Below, one piece after another: positions 8,854 to 16,183 of a stretch of 16,183 bases of DNA. Source of the stretch: Daldinia sp. FL1419 (Eukaryota > Ascomycota > Sordariomycetes > Xylariales > Hypoxylaceae); assembly GCA_025201765.1 (NCBI GenBank), contig MU623696.1:1-16183 (forward strand), in the 5' to 3' direction. The position numbers were made by a program, and so were the translations under genes. Below the pieces are notes generated by a model. The model searched no databases. It was not told where the DNA came from and saw only the letters and a list, made by a program, of their open reading frames with translations. The stretch's first letter is position 1; each line of letters begins with the position of its first letter.

Positions 8854-9249
8854 TGAATAGGAGCTCTAATAGCTCCTGCAGGATATGCCCTATACTTCAA
8901 CTAATCCATAGCAAGCCAGAAGTTGTATAAGCCAGAGGATATAAAGTGTTTATATCCTGAGGAGGGGAATAAGCTGATTGGATGGAGGGATAGATATAAG
9001 TGATTGCTTACCAATGGTAACGCACTTTAGAAAGATATTTTTAAAGAGGAGATTAAAAATGTATATTTTTATATGAAGATTCTATGAAAACAATCTCTAA
9101 AAAACTATATATAATTTGAGTTGATTAGGTAAAAAAATAATTCCTAAAAACCTATTTATATTTAAAAGAATGTATATAAACTTTAAAAAAGAAAATTAAT
9201 AAGGTCTTTTAAGATAATTTTTATTATTTAATTATATTATTCCAGTTTA
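8854..9249 (-). repeat. 3' LTR of the inner element
   Basis: In + orientation it starts TGAATAGGAGCTC and ends CCAGTTTA. It aligns along its length with 14324-14719, both 396 bp. Its outer edge is well kept and contains a perfect inverted repeat, AGGAGCT-CTAAT-AGCTCCT (8859-8877). Its inner edge (about 9180-9249) is strongly mutated. The reverse complement is related to the outer element's LTRs. Confidence 0.9.
8859..8877. repeat. LTR subterminal inverted repeat
   Basis: Seven-base arms AGGAGCT and AGCTCCT flank CTAAT, next to the LTR end. The same hairpin is seen at 15756-15774 in the outer right LTR, read on the other strand, and in mutated form near 14329-14347. It is conserved between families and so probably functional, for instance as an integrase or transcription-factor site; that role is an inference. 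Confidence 0.55.
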
Positions 9250-9369
9250 AAGTTTCTTAAAATTAATAATATTAAATTTTTAATAAATTAATTTTAATAA
9301 AAAGAATTAGAAATATTATAATTAATTGTAATTAAATTATAATTAAATTAATTAAATATTATATAAATT
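9250..9369 (-). other. 3' noncoding region of the inner element, with polypurine-like tract
   Basis: Read on the minus strand, the stretch ending at 9250 (ATTAATTTTAAGAAACT next to the LTR) closely matches the bases just before the outer right LTR (about 15290-15369, ATTAATTTTAAGGAATTT). AAGAAA/AAGGAA would be the plus-strand primer (polypurine tract), though it is short and weak. The match extends back to about 9335 (ATAATATTTCTAATT in both). Beyond 9370 the inner element is unrelated to the outer one. Confidence 0.6.
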
Positions 9370-9391
9370 AAAAAAAAAAAAAAAAAAAAAA
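9370..9391. repeat. Homopolymer run of 22 A
   Basis: Twenty-two A on the + strand mark one edge of the segment that is unrelated to the outer element. A similar run marks the other edge at 12165-12187. Confidence 0.8.
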
Positions 9392-12155
9392 TCCAAACTT
9401 CCTAAATCTTTTAATTGTTGTGTTACTTTAAGCGTTTCGCAATTTTATTTAATGTTTTCTAATTTTATTTGTATGTTTGTTTAGTTGATCAATCTTTGTT
9501 TAATTATATACACTTAAAAACTTACTTAAATGCTTCCCATCTTAACCAATTTAACAATATGTTTAGTTGTAGTCTAATAACTAACTTTACTAATATTTCT
9601 CCAAGCCATATGTATAAATTAGGTCCTTATTTTTTAAAATAAGCTATACACCATGGTCCATATGTTAAGCAATTATTTAATTACAGGTCTCCTGGGGTAT
9701 CATTTTTGCTCAAAATCAGCTCTAATATACACTTATTACTTTACTTTATGTTATATATTTTGATCAACTTGCTCTTAGGCAGATAAATAACTTTATTAAT
9801 TTTTAACATTATCTTCTTTTATAGTACCTATTTTAATAATAGTTCATTCTTAATTGTTTTAAAGGTTTTATTAATTATTAATATTGGTGTTAAATTATTG
9901 ATTATTTAAATTATTATTAATTTAACTAATAATTTCATATAATTATTAAGCTTTTTGTAATAATCACCATTTTTAATTGTAATAACTAATTTTTGTGGCT
10001 TATGTTTGATCATATATAATGTATAAGTATACCAAAATCTATAAATCCAGTTGTTTCTCTGAGTGACTAAAGGAATCGTATATAACTCCCTAAGAATTAG
10101 CTTTCCTAACTTCTTAAATACTATTATCATCTACTTTCTAATATAATTAATTTATTACTTTAATCCCTAACAAATTAAATTAAAAATTTATAAATAATAT
10201 TTCTTAAATATATAAATTATAAGAAGGAAATAATTCTAATTATATATCTTTATTATTTATATATACTTTAAATCAAACAAATTAATATATATTAATAAAA
10301 ATAATATTTAGGTACTTTATTATATAACCTTAAATATTAATAAACTAAAACCCCCCTTGGAATTATAACCTAACATTTATACTAATTCCTTTTTATAGAA
10401 GACTCCTTGATCAAGTGTATCACATATTATTAATTCCCAAAAAGCTATAATATAAGAATTATTCAACTATTACTTTTTAATATATAATTGTAGGACCTAT
10501 ATTAATATTAATAATAAGTTATTTTACCAATAGTTTGTATTAATCCCTAATAGTATTATAATGTTCTTAACTATCCAATCAAATGTTGACATAAGGCTTC
10601 TTATTTCTTCAATAATTATATCTAACCAAAAAAACAGGTTCTTATAATTAGCTAATTCATTATACTTAATTGGATAAATGATATCTATAAGGGTTTATAA
10701 TGATCTAATCACCTCACTTTAAGTAATAAAGATTTTTAAAATTGATAAACTGGCTATATTATTAATTAAATAATTTGATAATAATTTAATACTATAAGAT
10801 ATTATTAAATTAATAGTAATTTATAATAATAATATTAATATCAAATATGTACCATATAAATTGTTTTAACCTAATTAAGTAAAATATAAATTTATAGAAG
10901 ATATAATTGTGTTATAAAGGAGAAAAAAGAATATTATAAAAATATTAAAAATAGAAAGATAAATTAATAATATTTTATATTTTAATTTATAATTATTATT
11001 ATTTAAATTAATAAATATTTATTAATTATAGTTGTAACTTTTATATAATATATATACTTAAATTTGTACATGAATACTAAACAATGTTCTTTAATAGTTT
11101 AATTATACTAATCATAAATAATATTTTTTATTTTAATATATTATAATTTAATATTATAATTTTTATCCTTCTTTTTTCTTTTACTTTCCCTCCCTTTCCC
11201 TTTTCTCCCTAAGGTTTATTTTTTAATTTTTCAATTTATTCATTCTAAAATATTTTATTATATTTAATTAACTATTAATTAATAAATTTTTAAAATATTT
11301 TTTTAATTTAAACCAATAAATGTAAATTCTTTAAATAATAATTTTATATTAATAATATTATTAATTAATACCTTAAATAGTAATAATAACAATAGTAATA
11401 ACTTAAATAATTAATTTATTATTATTCCTATTGTTCTATTATTTAACTATGTTCTTATAATATAATTTAATTAAATTAATAATATGGATAAATTAAAGAA
11501 ATATTAGAAGTTAATTGTTTATATTGATCCTCTTCTTAATTTCTATTGTTTTATAAATTTTTTTTAAAATAATTTAAATAATTTCTAGTTAATTAGAATG
11601 TTTAAATGTTTAGTATAATAGAATTTAAAATCCTTGGTAGTATTATAATTAATTATTATATTTACTGGAAAATTATTAATATCAATTTTTAAAAGAATAA
11701 TCTTTATTATCCCCACTATTTCAATATAATATTATTATAATCATTTAAGTGGATATTATCCTCTATATATATCAATATTTGTAAAAGTAGTTCTGTTAAT
11801 GAATATATAATTAAGATTTTAACCAATTCTTATTATATAAGAAGTCTGATGGTATAAGCTTTTGGCTTTCTGAATAAGGTTCTTTATAAGCTTTGTAAAG
11901 AACACTTCCAATTATCTAATTCTAAAAATTATATTAGTATATGGCTATTTTTTGGGTGCTATACTCTTTTTAACAAAAATGATTGTAATAATTATTTATA
12001 TATTATAAAAAAGTGTAATTTTTAAGTTCCAAAGCTTAAATTCCTTTGTGTACAAATTGATCATTTCCCTCCCCTTTACAAAGATATAATTAATGAGAGC
12101 TCCCCAATTGTAAGCAAATATAACAGTTAAAAACTGGTAAAAAAAATACTTTCAT
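9392..12155 (-). pseudogene. Long decayed frame of unknown function in place of pol (inner element)
   Basis: I do not recognise this gene. On the minus strand one frame can be followed from ATG 12155 to about 9392 (roughly 920 codons) without a frame change. Landmarks separated by multiples of three include PYSESQKLIPSDFLYNKNW (from 11879), a basic GRKGKGRESKRKKK tract (about 11210-11169), YNELANYKNLFFWLD (about 10664-10620), NNWIYRFWYTYTLYMIKHK (about 10052-9996) and GPWCIAYFKK (about 9659-9630). Stops are mainly TAA and TAG at likely Gln or Trp codons. A 74-codon piece (10130-9906) is still open. Near the start there is a C-x2-C-x6-H-x4-C pattern (12125, 12116, 12095, 12080), a possible zinc knuckle variant. 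Parts are Asn/Gln-rich. No RT, protease or integrase motif is visible. It could be a captured host sequence, an accessory retroelement gene or another nested element. Confidence 0.6.
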
Positions 12156-12164
12156 TTTAAATAT

Positions 12165-12187
12165 AAAAAAAAAAAAAAAAAAAAAAA
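12165..12187. repeat. Homopolymer run of 23 A
   Basis: Twenty-three A on the + strand (T on the coding strand) lie ten bases before the inferred ATG of the unknown frame. Together with 9370-9391 it brackets the segment that has no counterpart in the outer element. Confidence 0.8.
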
Positions 12188-12329
12188 GATAATAATATTA
12201 AAATATTACTATATTGAATTAATTAATAATTTAATTATTTATATATATAAACTCAAAAAATAAATAAAAATAAAAAATTTAAAATAATAAAAAAAAAAAA
12301 TTTTGACCTAATATTTTATTTTTAATTTA
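12188..12329. other. AT-rich junction between inner gag and the unknown frame
   Basis: Inner gag similarity fades near 12330, and this very AT-rich stretch, with another A-run at about 12290-12300, precedes the 23-A run. I see no gene in it. It may hold the exact junction of the foreign segment. Confidence 0.4.
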
Positions 12330-13272
12330 GGTTATGACTATTATTGTAATAAGTTCTAATAAACACTCTTTTCATTTAATCATATCCTTAATAATAATTT
12401 TTAATATATAATTTATTCTTAACCTATTTTTTAATAATCTTATAGAATTAAATGAATAAATAATTATTAATTATTTTAATTAATATCTATTCTATATATA
12501 ATACTTTTTTTATAACCTTTTAACTAATCCTTCTAAAAACATTATACACATAGTTATTAAGATAGACAACTTCCTTTACTTCCTCAGCTTCCTTAAAAGT
12601 TACAACATAATCTCTAATTAAATCAATAACCTTAATAACATTGGATAAAGTAGGTTCTTTATTAAAATCTCTAAGCCTCTTTTAAACAAACTTAAACCTT
12701 TCAGAATCATGTAGTGTAAATTTGAACTTCAACTAAACACAAGTTTGGTCTTAAGTAATAATTCCATAAATAATAATTTCAACCTATTTTTTAATACTTT
12801 TATTAATCATCCAATATAATATATCAACAATCATATCATTCTTAGCTATTCTGTAACATCAAAAAACATATTATATATCTTTAAGCTATTATGTTACTTC
12901 TAATCCATTAAATAAGTAATAAAGATAATAACTAGGTTTAAATAAAATTGATTAATATATAATCATTATTTAAACGTCCTTACCCTAATTAGGTGCATTT
13001 GTAGGTGTAGAAGCTGTTACTAAATCTTAAACAATAAATATAGGTTTTCTTGATATACATCCTGTAATAATTGTAATAATTATATTTTATTGTTTTTGTT
13101 ATATAATAATAAGTTCTATACTAATTAATTATTTTTGATTAAGTTTAATATTAATTAATTATATAAATAGTATATCTTAACTTATATTAAATGACTTAAT
13201 AATAAGAAGATCTTACTATATAATGTTTATAAGGGGTATTGGTAGAAATGTTTGAGTAACTTTGGAAGGCGG
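12330..13272 (-). pseudogene. gag: gag of the inner element, N-terminal part only, decayed
   Basis: Read on the minus strand from about 13272 (PPSK..., matching the outer PSKTPP start), one frame continues to about 12330. It aligns with outer gag: SILFKPSYYLYYLFNGLEV with PILFKLNKYFYYLFNKLNI, IIYGIIT with VINGIT, and TLHDSERFKF (12717-12688) with ALYNSNNFKLF. KRLRDFNKEPTLSNVIKVI (about 12681-12625) and KEAEEVKEVVYLNN (about 12597-12556) are well preserved and match outer KRLEEF... and KKIKEVYIIN. The match to outer gag stops near 12330, so the rest of gag and all of pol are missing. No ATG is present at the start site today. The two gags have clearly diverged as proteins, more than expected from RIP alone. 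Confidence 0.75.
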
Positions 13273-14272
13273 TAACGTACTAAACTTAGGTTAATTAAAC
13301 AGAATATCATAAATCTGCTTAATTAGTTGCTATCCTAAAGGTATAAGGGGTACTATATAAGGGAATATATAAGGGAGTGGTAGTGGTACCTTTTCTTAAA
13401 GGGTATATCTTATAAAACAATAAACTTTAATTATATTTAATTTACTTTCTAAATAAACTGTAACAATCTCGGTTCCTAATTATATGGTTTTAACTCTTAT
13501 TTATAAGATTTCGGTTTTAAATTATATCGCTTCAAAGATTTTTAAAAAAGTTGTAAATATTGAAAAGATGTTAATTTCAAGTATACTCCATCCTCTCCAT
13601 ATAAATAAGTTAATTAGGTTAATAAAAATTAATTTTAAAATTGTATGGTATTTTTTATGGGTTTTTGTAAATGTTGTTATTTAATTATTAGTTTTGTAAT
13701 AATTATTATGGATTAATATAGTAATTCTAATATCTTTAACACTTATATTTAATTATTTAATTAATCCTATCTTCATAGATACATACTCCGAAAACAATTT
13801 GAATTCTATGATTATTCTCTTTTCGTAACAATATCTATAAAATCTTATAAATTTTTATAACTTTAACTATAAACCTTATAAATTTCTGTAAATCTTTGTA
13901 AATTTCTAATATAAATCTTTATATAAATTTTATTCATATTATATTAAAAATTTACATTTATTCCATTTTCAATATTTTGGATTTCTGAATTATTATAAAA
14001 GATATTCCTAATATACATATCATCTAATCAAACAATTTTTAATTATTTTTTATATTAAGGGTTTTTCAATGCCAATTGTGTAAGGGTTTAAATATATTAA
14101 AATTATCTTGAAATTTTAAGATTAAATTAATTTCTTTTATTCCTTATTTTTTTAGGTTTTATCCTGAAACTGTATTTGTGTTAATTAGACAATATTAATC
14201 CTAATTAAAGTAATATAAATAGTATTAATAGCATAGTTTTCAATCCTTGTAATTATTAATTCTAATAGATAT
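13273..14272 (-). other. Untranslated leader of the inner element
   Basis: About 1.0 kb lies between the primer-binding site and gag, nearly the same length as in the outer element. The segment at about 14085-14165 matches the outer leader at about 1880-1955. I find no supported coding frame. A + strand open stretch at 13484-13684 has no counterpart in the outer element and is treated as chance. Confidence 0.5.
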
Positions 14273-14322
14273 CAATCTTCTTAAGATTGAAGTTGCAAGT
14301 TCAAATCCCATGATGGTTGTCA
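14273..14322 (-). other. Primer-binding site with extended tRNA complementarity (inner element)
   Basis: On the + strand these 50 bases read like tRNA positions 27 to 76: anticodon arm CAATC-TTCTTAA-GATTG (perfect 5-bp stem, 7-nt loop, T33, anticodon CTT), variable loop AAGTT, T-arm with loop TTCAAAT, acceptor strand GATGGTT, G73 and TCA (CCA with one C to T). One base separates it from the LTR at 14324. On the element's own strand this is the primer-binding site. Both T-stem strands fit GCGGG/CCCGC after transition changes. The same 50-nt layout is at 1622-1671. Lys(CUU) is the best reading of the tRNA. Confidence 0.72.
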
Positions 14323-14323
14323 T

Positions 14324-14719
14324 TGAATAAGAGCTCTAATAGTTCTTGCAGGATATACCCTATACTTCAATTAACCCATAACAAGCTAAAAACTATATAA
14401 ACCAGAGGATATAAGGTGTTTATATCCTAAAAAAAAAAATAAATTAATTAGATGAAGGGACAGATATAAATGACTACTTACTAATAATAATGTATTTTAG
14501 GAGGATATCTTTAAAGAGGAAATTAAAAATGTATATTCTTATATAAAAATTCTATAAAGATGATCTTTAAAAAATTATATATAATTTAAGTTGATTAGGT
14601 AAGAAAATAATTCTTAAAGATTTATTTATATCCAAAAGAATGTGTGTAAACCTTAGAAGGGGGGGTTAATAGGGTCCTTCAGGATAGCTCCTATTACCTA
14701 ATCACACTACCCCAGTTCA
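14324..14719 (-). repeat. 5' LTR of the inner element
   Basis: This is the 396-bp partner of 8854-9249. In + orientation it starts TGAATAAGAGCTC and ends CCCCAGTTCA. Its right (outer) edge, about 14640-14719, keeps GGGGGGG and CACACTACCCC, while its left (inner) half is strongly mutated, the mirror image of its partner. Confidence 0.9.
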
Positions 14720-14723
14720 ATAT
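14720..14723. repeat. Target-site duplication ATAT of the inner element, right copy
   Basis: Second copy of ATAT (see 8850-8853). The outer integrase frame resumes in phase after it. Confidence 0.7.
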
Positions 14724-15341
14724 ATATAATTGAACGCTAATTAGTTAATATAAAAAAAATTTTGTAGATTATATAAAATAAACGATAAACTATGATAGAT
14801 AAAAATAATAAATGGAATTTTGTAAAAATTAAAAAATAATCCCTGAATATTGGCAATTTGATCCTAATTTATGATATAATTAAATATATTAATATGTTTA
14901 AAGATTAATAATTATAATATAATTGGTATAGATTTTACCTAATTAATAGGATTTTAGGTTAGAATTAATACATGGTTAGAGAATTAGGTAGAAATGAGTT
15001 AAGAGGTAGTGTATTAGGTGATAAATTAAAATTATTTGTATAAAATAAATAAAGATATTGGGGAATTATTGATGAAGAATTTGATAAATAGATAATTAAA
15101 TTGGAAATTAATTTACCCAATTAGATGGATATTGACCAGGAGGTACTAGTGGAGTTAAAAGAGGAGGATTATGAAGCTATAAGATATAAAATTATAATCA
15201 AGATACCTAAGGGGAGGTAGGAGGGATATAAAGATTATATAGGGGTTAATTAAGGATTTAGGGAGTTAAGATTTTCTTTTTTGTTTGATTATTTTCCTTA
15301 TAATATTTCTAATTTGTTTTTATTGAAATTAATTTATTAAT
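14724..15341 (+). pseudogene. pol: Integrase C-terminal part of the outer element, after the nested insertion
   Basis: This continues the integrase frame broken at 8853. IIER (14726-14737) fits the IRxRxxER segment that follows the core. SLNIGNLILIYD (about 14840-14875) matches the LKVGDLVLLYDT motif of the gypsy integrase C-terminal domain. NWYRFYLINRIL, MVRELGRNELRGSVLGDKLKLF (about 14970-15037, the start mutated) matches the end of the domain (KWLGPY...LDGTEL.G..AGDRLK.F). An acidic tail follows (DIDQEVLVELKEEDYEAI, about 15128-15181), and the frame ends at TAA TAA about 15339. That stop is uncertain because stops are common here. The tail may be an extra binding domain, but no chromodomain signature is clear. 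Confidence 0.82.
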
Positions 15342-15369
15342 AAATAATATTATTAATTTTAAGGAATTT
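15342..15369 (+). other. Polypurine-like tract before the right LTR
   Basis: AATTTTAAGGAATTT adjoins the LTR and has a close counterpart at the same place in the inner element (9250-9266, minus strand). AAGGAA is the candidate plus-strand primer. It is short, so the call depends on position and conservation. Confidence 0.4.
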
Positions 15370-15777
15370 TAAATTAGGGTAATATAATTATATAATAAAT
15401 CTTACTTTGTAAAAATCCTATTAGTCTTTATAGAACCTACCCTTTTCAAGTTTTTATAAATTTATATGGATATAAATAAACCTTCAGGAATTGTTTTCTT
15501 ATTTGATTAAATTAAGTTTGTTAGGATTATTATATTTTTTTTATAGATTTTATAATAATTTATAAATTTGTTTTTTTATTAAATATATTATTTATCTATC
15601 TTTATATGCGTTATTATTAACAAGTAATTACTTTTATTAAATCTTTTGCTTAATCATTTTAATACCTTTTTTAGGATATAATTACCTTGTATCTTTTGGC
15701 TTATATAGCCTTTGGTTTGATATGGGTTAGTTGAAGTATAGGGCATATCCTGTAGGAGCTATTAGAGCTCCTGTTTA
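15370..15777 (+). repeat. Right (3') LTR of the outer element
   Basis: This is the 408-bp partner of 1213-1620. Its outer (right) edge keeps GGAGCTATTAGAGCTCCT (15756-15774 region) and ends TGTTTA. Its inner (left) edge is heavily mutated. Here C has mainly become T while G is kept (for example TTTATATGCG near 15601 against CTCATACACA near 1444), the opposite polarity to the left LTR. Confidence 0.9.
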
Positions 15778-15781
15778 ATAT
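15778..15781. repeat. Right target-site duplication (ATAT) of the outer element
   Basis: Matches ATAT at 1209-1212. Weak by itself in AT-rich sequence. Confidence 0.55.
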
Positions 15782-16183
15782 AAAAAATTTAAATCTATGG
15801 TTTTGAAATTTTTTATTATCTGTAATGCTTAAATTACCTTTTATTTGGAGATTATATTTATAAAAATAATATTTATTCATTTTATAACCTTATAATTAAA
15901 TTAATTAATAAATATTATATTTTAAAAAGATAAATATTTTATTAATTTATAAAATATATTTATATTTTTTATTTAAATAATATTTATATTATTAAATAAG
16001 ATATAATTTTATATTTATATTGAATTCTTTAATTAAAATATTATAAGAATAGATATTAAAGATAAGTATAATAATAGAAATAATAATTTGGGAAAATATA
16101 TATTTTAAAGATTGAATAATATTAAATAATAATTATTTATTATAAAGGTAATTGAAAATATAATATTAATATTGCTTATATTA
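15782..16183. other. AT-rich right flank with no visible feature
   Basis: Almost pure A/T sequence. I see no reading frame, RNA gene or repeat end. It should be the continuation of the locus interrupted at 1212. Confidence 0.5.

Larger units (their letters stand above)
8854..14719 (-). mobile_element. Inner nested LTR retrotransposon with gag but no pol
   Basis: It is bounded by two 396-bp LTRs and read on the minus strand, opposite to its host element. Order on the minus strand: 5' LTR (14719-14324), primer-binding site, leader of about 1 kb, first part of gag, a long unrecognised reading frame, a short 3' region and 3' LTR (9249-8854). LTR ends, primer-binding site, leader, gag and 3' region are all related to the outer element, so it is a sister family. 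RT, RNase H and integrase are absent, so it would have needed enzymes in trans. Removing it with one 4-bp duplication exactly rejoins the outer integrase frame, which proves insertion into an existing gene. Confidence 0.88.
1213..15777 (+). mobile_element. Outer Ty3/gypsy-type LTR retrotransposon, decayed and interrupted
   Basis: The element runs from a 408-bp LTR at 1213-1620 to a 408-bp LTR at 15370-15777 in the same orientation. Between them, in order, are a primer-binding site, a leader, gag, aspartic protease, reverse transcriptase, RNase H and integrase, all on the + strand. RT-RNase H-integrase order is diagnostic of Ty3/gypsy elements. Two later insertions break it: a 204-bp solo LTR in gag and a 5.9-kb related element in the integrase gene. 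Without them the element is about 8.5 kb. Catalytic residues are lost by transitions only, as expected from RIP. It cannot be active. Confidence 0.92.

Noticed and set aside
9906..10130. Independent small gene of 74 codons
   Set aside because: It is in the same phase as landmarks 500 and 1750 bases upstream and 400 downstream, so it is an unbroken piece of the longer decayed frame.
9392..12187. LINE or processed cDNA with a poly(A) tail at 12187
   Set aside because: The coding-like frame is on the minus strand, so the A-run would be at its 5' side as T. No target duplication or RT motif was seen.
13484..13684. Open reading frame on the + strand in the inner leader
   Set aside because: It is antisense to the element, has no counterpart in the outer leader, and is Leu/Ile/Lys-rich as expected from AT-rich noncoding DNA.
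14273..14322. A genuine + strand tRNA gene or tRNA pseudogene
   Set aside because: It begins only at position 27, encodes a CCA end, lies one base from an LTR, and has a counterpart next to the other LTR. A primer-binding site explains all of this.
8854..15777. DNA transposon with long terminal inverted repeats (inner LTRs against outer LTRs)
   Set aside because: The inverted relation arises because two related LTR elements lie in opposite orientation; the lengths pair as 396/396 and 408/408, each pair in direct orientation.
1..16183. CRISPR array, rRNA, bacterial operon or mitochondrial genome
   Set aside because: No regularly spaced repeats, no rRNA-like sequence and no bacterial or mitochondrial core genes are visible; LTR elements with RIP-type decay explain the base composition.

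Overview
This window is a block of decayed transposable elements. Its extreme A+T content, its stop codons made almost only by C-to-T and G-to-A changes, and its nested LTR retrotransposons suggest an AT-rich, repeat-induced point mutation (RIP) compartment of a filamentous ascomycete. No intact gene was found. The names below come from residual protein similarity and repeat structure read by eye; no database search was possible.

Layout. (1) 1-1208 is old flanking DNA with one unclassified decayed reading frame (about 112-832). (2) 1213-15777 is a Ty3/gypsy-type retrotransposon on the + strand (the outer element). It has two 408-bp LTRs, a primer-binding site, a leader of about 1 kb, and a long gag-protease-RT-RNase H-integrase frame. 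(3) A second, related LTR element (8854-14719, 396-bp LTRs) is inserted in the opposite orientation inside the outer integrase gene. The outer integrase tail resumes at 14720, and a 4-bp target duplication exactly restores its frame. (4) The inner element keeps a related leader and the first part of gag. In place of the rest of gag and all of pol it carries a decayed frame of about 2.8 kb, of unknown function, lying between two long A-runs. (5) A 204-bp solo LTR of a different family (3576-3779, 5-bp duplication ATTAC) sits in the outer gag. It is clearly richer in G+C than its surroundings and looks unmutated. (6) 15782-16183 is featureless AT-rich flank.

The inferred order of events is: outer element inserts, inner element inserts, heavy RIP, then the solo LTR arrives or survives. 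Two points deserve most attention. Both elements carry about 50 nt complementary to a tRNA, from the CCA end through the anticodon arm, where an 18-nt primer-binding site is usual. The inner element is a gag-bearing non-autonomous element with an unrecognised long frame instead of pol.
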